DNA of 64,000 nt from Turicibacter sanguinis (GCF_013046825.1 NZ_CP053187.1:919501-983500); one strand, 5' to 3'. Shown: positions 51,086 through 60,766, counted from the stretch's first letter. Program-made: numbers and translations. Notes: generated by a model not told the origin, from the sequence alone.

Positions 51086-51614
51086 AACGCTCAGAATATT
51101 TCATAACTGTATCATTTAAATATTGTCTAAATATTTTAAAGACATGTAATGAAATGCCTTGTGGATAACTTAAAACCTTTAATTCATGCCCCTTATACTC
51201 TAAACGATATGCGGGATGGACATGAGGATAATCATTCAACTTGAATCCCACATTTTCATAAAAATGAAGACGCTTAATTGAAATGTTATCCACAGGTGGA
51301 TCAATTTCAAGAATAAGAGTCTTTTGAAGCTCCCTTAATTCATGTAATACTTTTGTTCCAATTTTTTGACCCCGAACCTCTGGATGTACGGCTAAATGTT
51401 CAATATAAATAAACTGTGGATAAATCCAATATCCTACGATTGCAATAACACGCTCTTCTTCTACAATAGCTATAAAATAAAATTCCTCATCTTTCATTGC
51501 TGCTTGCTGATCTCTTAGTAAACGTTGTTCAAAAACCGGAAAACTTTGTTCATAAATCGCCCATGCCTGATTAAAATACTTCTCATCAGATGAACGTAAT
51601 CGAATCCATTTCAT
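51084..51614 (-). CDS. GNAT family N-acetyltransferase
   Basis: A 176-residue GNAT domain. The acetyl-CoA motif is LAVHPEVRGQKIGTKVLHEL (about 75-94), followed by RLHFYENVGFKLNDY. The start KWIRLRSSDEKYFNQAWAIYEQSF and conserved family length fit small-molecule acetyltransferases; the substrate is unknown. AAGGAGGGATTTC precedes the ATG. Divergence from BltD-like gene at 2848 is large. Confidence 0.85.
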   Translation of the reverse strand: MKWIRLRSSDEKYFNQAWAIYEQSFPVFEQRLLRDQQAAMKDEEFYFIAIVEEERVIAIVGYWIYPQFIYIEHLAVHPEVRGQKIGTKVLHELRELQKTLILEIDPPVDNISIKRLHFYENVGFKLNDYPHVHPAYRLEYKGHELKVLSYPQGISLHVFKIFRQYLNDTVMKYSER

Positions 51615-51657
51615 GAAATCCCTCCTTATTACTCCTTATTGTAACAAAAAAAGCAGA

Positions 51658-52494
51658 CTATTCTGCTTTCTCTAACTTAAATACTGAAATTTGTGGCACA
51701 TTAAATAATCGAAACGGTACTTTTGTATTTCCAATCCCGGTATTTACATAAAGTAATGTCTTTCGATTATTTCCAAAATCATAAAGCCCACGCACATAAT
51801 CCTCTGCCAAAGCTGTCGTTAATAATGGCCCATAAAATGGAATATAAACTTGTCCTCCATGGCTATGACCAGCTGTTGCTAAATCAATGGGGTAACTGAG
51901 GAAATCAGAAATTAAATCTGGTTCATGAATCAGTAGCAAATTCAAGTGATCATTACTGATTCCTTGCATCGTTTTATTTGAATTATAGTACCCAATTAAA
52001 GCATCATCAGCACCGAATAAACTGATAGTTGTTCCTTTAACTTCTAAAGTCCGACTGGAATTTACAAGCACTTCAAACCCTGCCGACTCCATTAAATCTT
52101 CATAAAAACGTTCTGCACCGCCTCCGTAATCACGATTTCCAAAAACCGCATATTTACCATTTGTTGCTTTTATTTTAGATAAAATCGTCGCAATCTCATC
52201 AATTGACCCATCATACTCCGCTGCATTATCCATTAAATCACCTGTGAACAATACAAGATCCGCCTGTTGTTCGTTAATCTTATCTACAACCTTTTTAAGA
52301 TCTTCTGTTGTAAAAAAATCACCGACATGAGTATCTGAAAATTGCACAACCGTAATAGGATTGCCCGCTACTTGCTCAAATTTCATATCATATTGCTTCA
52401 CACGTAATAAATGAGGTTCTACATAAGCAGAATAAAAACCAATCAAAATGCCGACAACCATCAAGATACCAAATAGTTTCGCCATTAATCTCAT
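51658..52494 (-). CDS. Membrane-anchored metallophosphoesterase (YkoQ/YaeI-like)
   Basis: A 278-residue protein with one N-terminal transmembrane helix (about 5-24) and an exterior calcineurin-like domain: FSDTHVGDF (Asp54, His56), TGDLMDN (Asp86), GNRDYGGG (119-126), IHEPDL and AGHSHGGQ. The usual GNHD/E has Arg for His at 121, which should weaken catalysis or reflect a subfamily. Possible role: hydrolysis of a phospholipid or lipid pyrophosphate. Monocistronic. Confidence 0.88.
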   Translation of the reverse strand: MRLMAKLFGILMVVGILIGFYSAYVEPHLLRVKQYDMKFEQVAGNPITVVQFSDTHVGDFFTTEDLKKVVDKINEQQADLVLFTGDLMDNAAEYDGSIDEIATILSKIKATNGKYAVFGNRDYGGGAERFYEDLMESAGFEVLVNSSRTLEVKGTTISLFGADDALIGYYNSNKTMQGISNDHLNLLLIHEPDLISDFLSYPIDLATAGHSHGGQVYIPFYGPLLTTALAEDYVRGLYDFGNNRKTLLYVNTGIGNTKVPFRLFNVPQISVFKLEKAE

Positions 52495-52620
52495 GTATTA
52501 CCCCTCTTTTTCTAACTATGTTTACTATGTTAAATGACTCTAACAACACTTTATTCTACTCTTTTCACGCTATAAAGACAAACGAAAAGAATGTCTCATT
52601 ATTAGATTATTTGACATATC

Positions 52621-52650
52621 AAAAAAACCTCATGTTAATCATGAGGTTTT
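52621..52650. terminator. Terminator of the XRE-TPR gene
   Basis: AAAACCTCATG/CATGAGGTTTT with TTAAT loop; overlaps the last codons of the gene. Confidence 0.82.
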
Positions 52651-53705
52651 AATCGCTCTAAACGATGAACTAATACTTTAAATGTATTATCTTCTTTTAT
52701 AAAATCATAACATCTATCCATATCTAATGACCTTAAAAGTAATATAGGTAACTGAGACGCAGCGGCACTTTCATGTAAATCCAACAGATTAAAAAATTCA
52801 GACTTTCCTTTTTTCTCTGTTGATGATAACTTATCGACTAGCATTCCTAAAAACGATAACGTTTTTTCTTTATTTTTCAATCTTGCATAAAAATTAGCAG
52901 CCTCTAGAGCATAACCTAATCCTAATTCTCTTTCTAAATCAAATAAATTTACAAGTTCAGGCTGAATAAGTAATAATTTTTCTGCCAACTCCAAGTTGTC
53001 TTCCTTAATGGCTAAATTCTCATAATTAGATAAATATAACGTAATAGATTGAAGTGCTCTCATTATATTAGTTTGAATCATCTTTTTAGCTTCATCGTAA
53101 CGTTTTTGACGGATATATATTGGAATTAATAAATCATCTCTGTTCAATTCAGATTTTGGGATTTTTAATAATACTTCTTCTGCTTTTTTCTCATCTTCCG
53201 TCATGCCATAAAGACTAGCTAAAAGAAAATGAGCCTGTTCTTGTACTTTGATATCTGAACTAGTGGCTGCTTCTTCAAACAGGGCAATTGCTTTATTCAT
53301 CATTTCTAAAAAATCTGACTCTTCTGTTAAAAAACTAAATGACATCATATATAAAGAACCAATATTCAGCTTTAGTTCTAAACTATTTGGGTACTGATGC
53401 AAATACGATTCACATTCTTTGACGATCATCTCAAAAGGTTGAGTCTGTAACATACTTTGACATTTTTTTATAAAGACGTCGATTTCCTCCGTCGATAAGG
53501 TCATATCATAACTCATCAGTTCGTCAATACTTGTATTAAAATAGCGAGCAATCGCCGGTAATAGCGTAATATCTGGATAACTCGTGTTATTCTCCCACTT
53601 TGAAACAGCAGGTACTGAGACTCCCACAGCATTTGCTAATTGTTCTTGTGTGACCTTAGCTTTCTTTCTTAACTCATAAATAACTTTTCCAATATTCAAA
53701 TTCAT
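52635..53705 (-). CDS. XRE-family helix-turn-helix regulator with TPR-like C-terminus
   Basis: A 356-residue protein. The N-terminal XRE domain (8-62) includes RKKAKVTQEQLANAVGVSVPAV and SKWENNTSYPDITLLPAIAR. The rest is a chain of helical repeats, TPR-like, such as NSLELKLNIGSLYMMSF and AHFLLASLYGMTEDEKKAEE, as in peptide-sensing regulators (Rgg/PlcR-like layout). It may bind a peptide or small ligand, but no signalling peptide gene is seen nearby. Confidence 0.88.
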   Translation of the reverse strand: MNLNIGKVIYELRKKAKVTQEQLANAVGVSVPAVSKWENNTSYPDITLLPAIARYFNTSIDELMSYDMTLSTEEIDVFIKKCQSMLQTQPFEMIVKECESYLHQYPNSLELKLNIGSLYMMSFSFLTEESDFLEMMNKAIALFEEAATSSDIKVQEQAHFLLASLYGMTEDEKKAEEVLLKIPKSELNRDDLLIPIYIRQKRYDEAKKMIQTNIMRALQSITLYLSNYENLAIKEDNLELAEKLLLIQPELVNLFDLERELGLGYALEAANFYARLKNKEKTLSFLGMLVDKLSSTEKKGKSEFFNLLDLHESAAASQLPILLLRSLDMDRCYDFIKEDNTFKVLVHRLERLKPHD

Positions 53706-54044
53706 CGTTTTGTCTCCTTAAAATCTTACGACTCGGGCCCTTTAAATTTATTATACGTCCTCGATAAGGAGGAAACAATAACGCGATAATTAAACTTGTA
53801 AGCATAAAAATTAACCATACGTTAATATACACGAGCATCATTTAAATCAATTATCCTTTCGTATACTAGTAGGTATGAATCATAAATAGAATTCTTTGGA
53901 TAAGCTCGTTTTATTAATTCATAATCTATTATATCTTGCCAGTTACGACTTCCCTTTGATTTTTTATCTTCTTTTGGGGAATAAATAATTTTTATATCGG
54001 TCTCTTTCTTAGTTTTGTAATCTAATAATCTTATTAGAAGTTAA
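53706..54044. other. Intergenic region, nothing seen
   Basis: About 340 AT-rich bases between two minus-strand regulators; no frame, repeat or strong hairpin. Confidence 0.5.
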
Positions 54045-54866
54045 TCAACCTTCTACATGAATCATAATCTGAGTCATATAATTTTCATAACCTTTTACAG
54101 AGATTTCATCTAACAGCAACTCTTCATATGCATAACCAATAATTTTCAATTGTTTCTCTTCAATAAAATTCAATAATAATTCGTATGTTTTGTGAATCTG
54201 CTCATAACTTCCTTTATGATATCCTACTACATACTTTCCTCTAGGTTTTAAAAATAACATTCGAGCCTGAGTTTTATTAGTTATAGGAGAATAAAAATAT
54301 GTATACTTAGTGTACTCCTGATTCAATAAATTCTCCTTGCTAATCATCGTGCCAATAGAATACAAAGTCGCATGTCCCAGTTCATCATCCTTAAGAAATT
54401 CAACTAATGCATTAAAAAACTTTAAATCATCAGAGATATCTAATTTATTACTTAAAATTAAATAATCTTCTTGATATTCTTTTATCTCAATTTTAGTATG
54501 ATCAATTAAAGTTGCTTTTTTCGTTAGCTCAATTTTAGTTTTCATTACTTGTTGAATCCGTTTCAAATAGTCAATTTCTCGATTGACTTTAATCACCTGA
54601 TCTTCAAATAATTCAATTAATCCCTCAGGAGTTCGATTATCGAGATAAATTTTAATCTCATTTAAAGACATTCCCATTTCTTTTAAAACAGATATAACAG
54701 CAAAAACCTCAAACTGTTGATAAGTATAGTAACGATATCCATTGCTATCCCTCTTAGCCGGTTGAAAAATACCAATGTCGTCATAATGAAATAGAGTTTG
54801 TTTTTTAACTCCCCACAACTTTGCAAATTCTCCTGTTGTAAAATACTTCGATGAAATTCCACTCAT
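54045..54866 (-). CDS. MerR-family regulator with effector-binding domain (BmrR-like)
   Basis: A 273-residue regulator. The N-terminal MerR helix-turn-helix includes [27 protein letters not shown] and [26 protein letters not shown], followed by a coiled-coil dimer helix and a GyrI-like effector domain (from about 115). Such proteins bind drugs and activate an efflux gene; a MATE transporter is divergent with a MerR-type promoter between. GAGGAG lies nine bases before the ATG. Confidence 0.93.
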   Translation of the reverse strand: MSGISSKYFTTGEFAKLWGVKKQTLFHYDDIGIFQPAKRDSNGYRYYTYQQFEVFAVISVLKEMGMSLNEIKIYLDNRTPEGLIELFEDQVIKVNREIDYLKRIQQVMKTKIELTKKATLIDHTKIEIKEYQEDYLILSNKLDISDDLKFFNALVEFLKDDELGHATLYSIGTMISKENLLNQEYTKYTYFYSPITNKTQARMLFLKPRGKYVVGYHKGSYEQIHKTYELLLNFIEEKQLKIIGYAYEELLLDEISVKGYENYMTQIMIHVEG

Positions 54867-54881
54867 ATTTATGTGCTCCTC

Positions 54882-54912
54882 TTGACTGTATGGTTACCGT
54901 ATACTTTATCAT
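54882..54912 (+). promoter_or_regulatory. MerR-type promoter with 19-bp spacer (for the MATE gene)
   Basis: TTGACT (54882-54887), exactly 19 bases, then TATCAT (54907-54912). The spacer contains a dyad around GGTTACC (TATGGTTACCGTA), as in drug-responsive MerR operators. Confidence 0.75.
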
Positions 54913-54991
54913 AGTATAGCAAGATACAAAATATTTTTTAAAATAAGGTGGGATTAATCTGAATCAATCAACATTATCTTTTAAATCATTT

Positions 54992-56278
54992 ATGAACTGT
55001 ACGATTCCAACCATGATTATGATGGTCTTTTTATCACTTTATACCATCATTGATGGAATCTTTGTTTCCCGCTTCGTCGGGCAAGCCGCTTTATCAGCTA
55101 TTAATATTACACTTCCACTATCTACGCTAACTTGGGGAGTTGCTATCATGTTTGCAACTGGTGGGAGTGCCATCGTGGCAAAAAAATTAGGGGAAGGAAA
55201 AACATTAGAAGCCAAACAAAATTTCACACTCATTGTTATCTGCTCAACCATTATTGGAATTGTTTTAATGCTAATAGAACTTATCTTCTTAGATCCGATT
55301 ATTAAATCATTAGGTGCCACTGATACCCTATTTTCATATTGTAAGGAATATATTTCAATCATAACATTCTTTGCCCCAGTCGCTATTTTAAAATCACTAT
55401 TTGACTACTTTATGGTAACTGCAAATAATCCGAAATTGGGACTCATCAATACACTAATTGGTGGATTTAGCAACATGATTCTCGATTATGTCTTTATTGT
55501 AATTTTAAAAATGGGAATTGCCGGAGCTGCCTTAGCAACCGTTATTGGAATGTTAATTCCTTCAATCATCGGAATTATCTACTTTTTAAATAAAAAGAAT
55601 TACCTTCACTTTGAAAAGCCTGTATTTGATGCCAAAGTACTTCTTCAGAGTGCTTCAAATGGTTCCTCTGAGATGGTTACCAATCTTTCAAGTGGAGTTA
55701 CAACCTTACTATTTAATCTTATGATGATTAATTACCTAGGTGAAGATGGAGTAGCAGCCATGACTATCGTGTTATACGCCCAATTTCTTCTCATTTCAAT
55801 CTATCTTGGATTTTCATCAGGAGCTGCACCTCTTATTAGTTACAGCTACGGAGAACAAAATTCTAATGAATTAAAACAACTCATTCGATATAGCTATGGA
55901 TTTATCCTTGTCGCATCGATTACAACCTTTATTCTTTCCTTTATCTTAGCCCCATCTATTATCCAAATTTTTACTGGGGATACAGGCGACGTCTATCAAA
56001 TGACTCTTGATGGATTTAACTTATTTTCTATTAGCTTCTTAACCGTTGGAATTAATACCTTTGCATCTGCTATGTTTACTGCTTTTTCAAATGGTAAAAT
56101 ATCTGTTTTAATTTCAACAATGAGAACATTAGTTTTAGTCATCATCGGGATTACCATATTGCCTTTGTTTTTAGAAGTCAATGGCATCTGGTTAACCATT
56201 CCATTTGCTGAGATCATAACACTATTTATCTCTATTTTCTTTACGTTAAGATATCGCCATCAATATCAATATGCTTAG
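54992..56278 (+). CDS. MATE-family multidrug efflux transporter
   Basis: A membrane protein with about twelve helices. Hallmarks: TIIDGIFVSRFVGQAALSAI, GSAIVAKKLGEGKTLEAKQN and SFNLFSI-type later helices. Listed from the first ATG (428 residues). That ATG has no ribosome binding site, whereas AAGGTGGG (54945-54952) precedes an in-frame CTG at 54959 by six bases with no ATG, GTG or TTG between. An initiation at CTG would add the expected N-terminal residues NQSTLSFKSF. Divergent from the MerR regulator. Confidence 0.9.
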   Translation: MNCTIPTMIMMVFLSLYTIIDGIFVSRFVGQAALSAINITLPLSTLTWGVAIMFATGGSAIVAKKLGEGKTLEAKQNFTLIVICSTIIGIVLMLIELIFLDPIIKSLGATDTLFSYCKEYISIITFFAPVAILKSLFDYFMVTANNPKLGLINTLIGGFSNMILDYVFIVILKMGIAGAALATVIGMLIPSIIGIIYFLNKKNYLHFEKPVFDAKVLLQSASNGSSEMVTNLSSGVTTLLFNLMMINYLGEDGVAAMTIVLYAQFLLISIYLGFSSGAAPLISYSYGEQNSNELKQLIRYSYGFILVASITTFILSFILAPSIIQIFTGDTGDVYQMTLDGFNLFSISFLTVGINTFASAMFTAFSNGKISVLISTMRTLVLVIIGITILPLFLEVNGIWLTIPFAEIITLFISIFFTLRYRHQYQYA

Positions 56279-56308
56279 AAAACGCCCTTCTTGATAGTTT
56301 TCTAAGCA
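56272..56308 (+). other. Inverted repeat over the MATE stop codon
   Basis: TGCTTAGAAAAC/GTTTTCTAAGCA, twelve-base arms with a 13-base loop, no T-run; perhaps protects the mRNA end before the terminator at 56344. Confidence 0.5.
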
Positions 56309-56343
56309 CATTGATACAACCATCATCACTTAACAATCCAAAT

Positions 56344-56378
56344 AAAAAGCTAGCACGTGATGTAGTGCTAGCTTTTTT
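56344..56378. terminator. Bidirectional terminator
   Basis: AAAAAGCTAGCAC/GTGCTAGCTTTTT with an eight-base loop. Confidence 0.85.
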
Positions 56379-56381
56379 ACA

Positions 56382-56930
56382 TTAGTTAAAATCTAAATAT
56401 TCATGATAAACGTATCCTGTTTGTCCATCGTATGAAACTTGAACCCATTCATCGCTATAATTACGGTTTAATACTGTGATTTTTTCACCTGAAATTAATT
56501 GGCCAATAATGGTTGTTCCTGTTTTTGGTTCCTCACGAACATTAACCCCATCAATATTACAAGTTGCTTCAACTGTTTGGGGTACTTCAACCACTGGTTG
56601 TTCTGATTGAGGTATTTCTGGTTGTGTTTCTTCGACCGGAGTTTCAGGTTGAGTAACTTCTTCCTGTGTTACATTTTCTTCTGTTGTCGTATTAGTCACC
56701 GATTGGTCTTGTTCATTTGCCTCGGGTGCAACATCTGGTGTCACTTCAGTATCTTCTAATGTTAAATATTCTTGTTCTACTTTTGGAGTTTCAAAAGTTA
56801 CTGCCTTAACACCTGTATAAGTAATTAATCCTACACCTAACACTGTTAATACTCCAATAATTGAAGCCCCGATTCTCTCACTCCAAGAACTTACTTTATC
56901 TTCAAATTCATCTTTATTTCGTCGATTCAT
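56382..56930 (-). CDS. Membrane-anchored SH3-domain protein
   Basis: A 182-residue protein: short cytoplasmic N-terminus, transmembrane helix at about 22-42, a Pro/Thr/Glu/Val-rich linker to about 120 with repeats like VTQPETPVEETQPEIPQSEQ, and a C-terminal bacterial SH3 domain (NIDGVNVREEPKTGTTIIGQL, WVQVSYDGQTGYVYHEYLDF). Such SH3 domains bind cell-wall peptide. Likely a cell-envelope sensor or anchoring protein. Confidence 0.88.
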   Translation of the reverse strand: MNRRNKDEFEDKVSSWSERIGASIIGVLTVLGVGLITYTGVKAVTFETPKVEQEYLTLEDTEVTPDVAPEANEQDQSVTNTTTEENVTQEEVTQPETPVEETQPEIPQSEQPVVEVPQTVEATCNIDGVNVREEPKTGTTIIGQLISGEKITVLNRNYSDEWVQVSYDGQTGYVYHEYLDFN

Positions 56931-57081
56931 CTATAGCCCCTCCTAATAAAAAACATTCTACGTTGTCCTAAAAAGTCTAATTTAGGGTTATTTTGTAGTC
57001 TTAGACTATCATATCATAAAATTTAAGAATAAATATGTTTTTTTTGGTGACATTATACGGTAGTTTTATACTTTTTTTAAT

Positions 57082-57107
57082 AAAAAACGAGAACCTAAAA
57101 TTCTCGC
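57082..57107 (-). terminator. Terminator of the lipoprotein gene
   Basis: GCGAGAA/TTCTCGT stem with TTTTAGG loop and T-run on the minus strand. Confidence 0.7.
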
Positions 57108-57117
57108 TTCACTACTT

Positions 57118-57600
57118 CTAATCTACTATTTCATTCCCTAAAAACTCTACTTGATCCCGCATTCCACTTCCATCATATGTAATCACATACTCACAACTTT
57201 GACCTTCATAAGTTATCACTACTTTCATCGCGGGAATTCCTTCAGGAACTGGACACTTTAAATAAAGAGCCCCATAATTTTGAACATCATTAATCTCAAG
57301 CAAGGCATCACCAGTAGCTAGGTGATTTTCCTCCCAATTAACAGGATACACTGTAATCTGACTTCCGATATATTTTGGAATAAATAAAAATGACTCCTCA
57401 ACTGGTTCTACCCTAAATTTCGTCAAGGTCATTGTGGTTAACTTACTTTCATCTAAGTTATGCACAACTACCCCCAAATCAGTCTCTCCCATCTGAATCG
57501 CAAGACTTTCTCCCCCCTGATTTAGAATATTAACCTCTTGTTCCACACCACAAGCTCCCAAACATAAAACCATCACGATAAATAATAAATACTTTTTCAA
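57118..57600 (-). CDS. Lipoprotein of unknown function
   Basis: A 160-residue protein. The signal MKKYLLFIVMVLCLGACG has lipobox LGAC. The mature domain is beta-rich (GESLAIQMGETDLGVVVHNL, YVITYDGSGMRDQVEFLG). No family is recognised. It has an AGGAGGGG-type ribosome binding site and its own terminator. Confidence 0.78.
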   Translation of the reverse strand: MKKYLLFIVMVLCLGACGVEQEVNILNQGGESLAIQMGETDLGVVVHNLDESKLTTMTLTKFRVEPVEESFLFIPKYIGSQITVYPVNWEENHLATGDALLEINDVQNYGALYLKCPVPEGIPAMKVVITYEGQSCEYVITYDGSGMRDQVEFLGNEIVD

Positions 57601-57769
57601 ACTACCCCTCCTAATATTTCCATTTATTACAATTATATTACAATAATTGATTATTTAATCAGTTATCATGACGAATTAATAGATAATTTCATTTATGAAA
57701 TCGCTTTATTTAGTTATTTAAACATGATATAGTAAAAATAAAACAATTAATTTTAAGGGGGGACCTCTG

Positions 57770-58558
57770 ATGTCAGTTTTAACTGTCAACTTCATGTCTA
57801 AATGTTTAAATCGAAATGTAACTTATAAAGCCATTATTCCAATTGAAAGTTCACTTGAAAGTGATACTGTTCCACCATTTAAAACCCTTTATCTTTTACA
57901 TGGGATGTTAGGAAATTGTGAGGATTGGATTACAAATACACGTATTAAAAAACTGGCTACTGATCATCAATTAGCTGTTATTATGCCCTCAGGAGATAAT
58001 AGTTTTTATGTTGATCATCAAAAACGTCAAGATTATTATGGCAGATTCATTGGTGAAGAACTCATTAATCATTCTAGAGCAATGTTTCCACTTTCTAAAA
58101 ACCGAGCAGATACTTTCATCGCTGGACTCTCAATGGGTGGATATGGTGCCATTCGAAATGGTCTAAAATATCATGATACATTTAGTCATATTGGTGGATT
58201 TTCTTCAGGTCTTATTTTAGACGAAGCTATAAATGCACCAATAGAACACGAAACTTTCTTTAGAACACGAGATTACTTTGAAAGTATCTTTGGAGATCTA
58301 ACTCAACTATCTGGTAGCGATTGTGACTATTATGCCCTTATTAAAAAGCTAAAAACTGAAAACTTAGAAATCCCAAAACTATATCTTTCTTGCGGGACTG
58401 AAGATTATTTATTAGTTAATAATCGAGAGTATAGAGATTTCTTAACTTCAGAAAACATCGAATTTACTTATATAGAAAGTAAAGGAGAACATGATTGGTG
58501 CTTCTGGGATGAATACATTGAGAAATTCTTAGAATGGCTTCCAATTCATTCTAAATAA
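57770..58558 (+). CDS. Alpha/beta-hydrolase esterase (EstA/S-formylglutathione-hydrolase-like)
   Basis: A 262-residue serine esterase of the Esterase_PHB/EstA type. The oxyanion loop is LYLLHGMLGN (41-50), the nucleophile is Ser121 in GLSMGGYGA, and Asp212 (CGTEDYL) and His241 (GEHDW) complete the triad. It resembles tributyrin esterase EstA of lactic acid bacteria and acetyl-xylan-like esterases. No signal peptide. AAGGGGGGAC precedes the ATG. Confidence 0.92.
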   Translation: MSVLTVNFMSKCLNRNVTYKAIIPIESSLESDTVPPFKTLYLLHGMLGNCEDWITNTRIKKLATDHQLAVIMPSGDNSFYVDHQKRQDYYGRFIGEELINHSRAMFPLSKNRADTFIAGLSMGGYGAIRNGLKYHDTFSHIGGFSSGLILDEAINAPIEHETFFRTRDYFESIFGDLTQLSGSDCDYYALIKKLKTENLEIPKLYLSCGTEDYLLVNNREYRDFLTSENIEFTYIESKGEHDWCFWDEYIEKFLEWLPIHSK

Positions 58559-58908
58559 TTTCAAAAAACGATTTTGTTCGATAGAATGAAATCGTTTTTT
58601 TATTTATCTTCTCTTTAAAAAACATATTTATTATTACTAAACTTATAGATTAAAAAAATTAAATTTAAAAAAATGACTTCTAACCTATAAAACTAATTGA
58701 TAAAAACTATTAAATTTTACCTAATATATATCTTGTCTAGGACTTGTTTTAACAAAAAGAATTGACATCGTTCTATTCCTATAAATTTCTACTTTTTTTA
58801 TATATTAAGAGTAGTACTTGAACATTAGCTTTATGATATTCTATATTTAACAAACACTATATCTAAACTCAGCCATAGACTCAATCTGATAGAATGGAGT
58901 GCTTGAAT
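58559..58908. other. Intergenic region
   Basis: AT-rich, no gene. Terminator of the esterase at 58564-58605; the rest shows no structure before the GGAG site near 58897. Confidence 0.5.
58564..58605 (+). terminator. Terminator after the esterase gene
   Basis: AAAAACGATTT/AAATCGTTTTT with inner TTC/GAA pairing and TTTTTTT. Confidence 0.75.
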
Positions 58909-59808
58909 GTGATAAAACATCAATCATTATTAAAATTATGTTTTTCATTTATCGTCTGTACCAGTTTTACAACTTTATCTGCCTGTAATCGTAAACAATC
59001 AATCAACAATCTCTCAGTAACTTCTTTAGATCCTTCAAACATCTCACTTGAAGTTACAATTCTTGATACCGGAAAATCAGACTGTATTTTTATAGAAATT
59101 GGTGATAAAACTATCATGATTGATACTGGTTTAGATCGAAATGGCGAACAAATTCTTGCTTCCCTTCATGAAAAAGGAATTGATCATATCGATTATTTAA
59201 TTTTAACCCATCTAGATAAAGATCATATCGGTGGTGCCGATATCATTTTAGATGAAATTCCTGTTGATCAAATCATTCAAGCCAATTATTCAAAAGATTC
59301 AACCCAGTACCAAGAATATATCGATGCATTATCTCGTCACGATATAACGCCACTCCTTTTAACACAAACCATGAACTTAACAATAAATGATGCTCAACTA
59401 ACACTGTATCCAGCACAACAAACAGAATACGAACAATCAAACGACTATTCCATTATAACTAGCCTCATCTATGGAGAAAACAGTTTTTTATTTGCAGGAG
59501 ATGCAGAATCACAACGTTTAACAGAGTTTTTAACTATTTATCCATCTACCTATAAATTTTTAAAAATTCCGCATCATGGAAAAGATAATGATGTCCTCCC
59601 ACTCTTTTTAAATACAATTAAACCTGATTATGCTGTTATCACTTGTTCAGAAGATAACGCTCCAGATCAAAAAGTTATCTCAATACTCAATCAGCTAGGA
59701 ACTCAAACACTCTTAACAAGCGATGGTGCTATCAGCATCAAATGTACCGAAAATCAAATGTCCGTAAATCAGCAATTAACTCAATATATTAGTTTTGAAA
59801 GTAATTAA
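58909..59808 (+). CDS. Metallo-beta-lactamase-fold lipoprotein (ComEC C-terminal-domain-like)
   Basis: A 299-residue protein. A lipoprotein signal ends at lipobox LSAC, then the domain starts LEVTILDTGKSDCIFIEIGD; the dinuclear metal motif is THLDKDHIGGADI, followed by FAGDAESQR, KIPHHGKDND and CSEDNAPDQ. This order matches the MBL domain of ComEC and related extracellular nucleases/hydrolases. The GTG at 58909 is preferred, since GGAG is nine bases upstream; an ATG at 58894 would lie before that site. Confidence 0.87.
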   Translation: MIKHQSLLKLCFSFIVCTSFTTLSACNRKQSINNLSVTSLDPSNISLEVTILDTGKSDCIFIEIGDKTIMIDTGLDRNGEQILASLHEKGIDHIDYLILTHLDKDHIGGADIILDEIPVDQIIQANYSKDSTQYQEYIDALSRHDITPLLLTQTMNLTINDAQLTLYPAQQTEYEQSNDYSIITSLIYGENSFLFAGDAESQRLTEFLTIYPSTYKFLKIPHHGKDNDVLPLFLNTIKPDYAVITCSEDNAPDQKVISILNQLGTQTLLTSDGAISIKCTENQMSVNQQLTQYISFESN

Positions 59809-59846
59809 AAAAGATTTACCTTGGTAATTCAAGGTAAATCTTTTTT
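59807..59846. terminator. Terminator after the MBL-fold gene
   Basis: AAAAAAGATTTACCTTG/CAAGGTAAATCTTTTTT with GTAATT loop; contains the stop codon. Confidence 0.88.
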
Positions 59847-59935
59847 TGTTATTTTATCAAAAATGTAAAAAACTCAATTTTTCAACACAAAAAAATAAGA
59901 GTATAGAATAGTATAATCATTCTTAATATATAAAG

Positions 59936-60619
59936 ATGAATAACAAAAAGTTGATTGGAGTGTTTATTTTATTATCATTAGTTATTGATAATACCTTTAT
60001 TTTCGTATTCGTATGCTATTAGTTCATAGCTAGACTATATGATTATATTAAGCCAACAGATATTGATAATGTAGAATTGATACTAGTTTCAGGAGAATCA
60101 TTCAATTCATTGCAAGGTGTAATGGTCTATGATAAGGAAGCTGGACCTTTATCCAACATTAAAGTATTAGAAACTTATGCCCCATATGAAGAAGAAGATA
60201 TTGATAATACTGTAACGACAGTCACTCATATCTTTTAGGTAAACTATCAAGTATAAACATTAAGTGACGCAGATGTTTCATCGCTAATTGTTCCACATCC
60301 AGATGATCAATTAACACAGATAGTTCAGGAACAACTATTATATAGATAAAAGAAGAAATAAATTACACCTTCTATAAAATAAAAATTTTTATGTCGTTTT
60401 GAAAACTTCAGATATAAATACTTTAAAAGGAAATTTCATTGAATTAAAAGTAACTAAATCAATTCAAGCTAGTATTGATTTACCTGTAGTTCTGCCAGTG
60501 TACCCGATTAGGCTCCACAGGAAAAATCACAAAATCTAGATTAACGAAGTGTATCCAATCAAAATTCAGATGAAAACCACTTACAGGATATAATAATATT
60601 ACCTTATTATAATAATTGA
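59936..60619 (+). pseudogene. Decayed gene for a membrane-anchored protein
   Basis: Starting at ATG 59936, one frame reads MNNKKLIGVFILLSLVIDNT with a hydrophobic helix, then TAG, then FIARLYDYIKPTDIDNVELI and EDIDNTVTTVTHIF, TAG, VNYQV, TAA and TLSDADVSSLIVPHPDDQLT before a last stop. After frame changes, coding-like sequence continues (YVVLKTSDINTLKGNFIELK; later NQNSDENHLQDIIILPYYNN) to TGA at 60617-60619. At least four internal stops and two frameshifts rule out expression of a full protein. No family is recognised. Confidence 0.7.
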
Positions 60620-60720
60620 ATTATCATCATTCAATCGTAATAAAAATTGTGGATAAATTTATCGATTCGGCTATTTAAGAATATTTTTATCTTATAAAAT
60701 TAATTAGCTATATAAGTATG

Positions 60721-60766
60721 AAAACCTTAGAAAAATGACAATTTTGTTCATTTCTCTAAGGTTTTT
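60721..60766. terminator. Terminator-like hairpin
   Basis: AAAACCTTAGA/TCTAAGGTTTT with AAATGA/TCATTT inner pairing. The T-run is on the plus strand, after the decayed gene. Confidence 0.6.

Noticed and set aside
59936-60619. Stop-codon readthrough or recoding instead of a pseudogene
   Set aside because: Besides several in-frame stops there are at least two frame changes, which recoding of one codon cannot explain.
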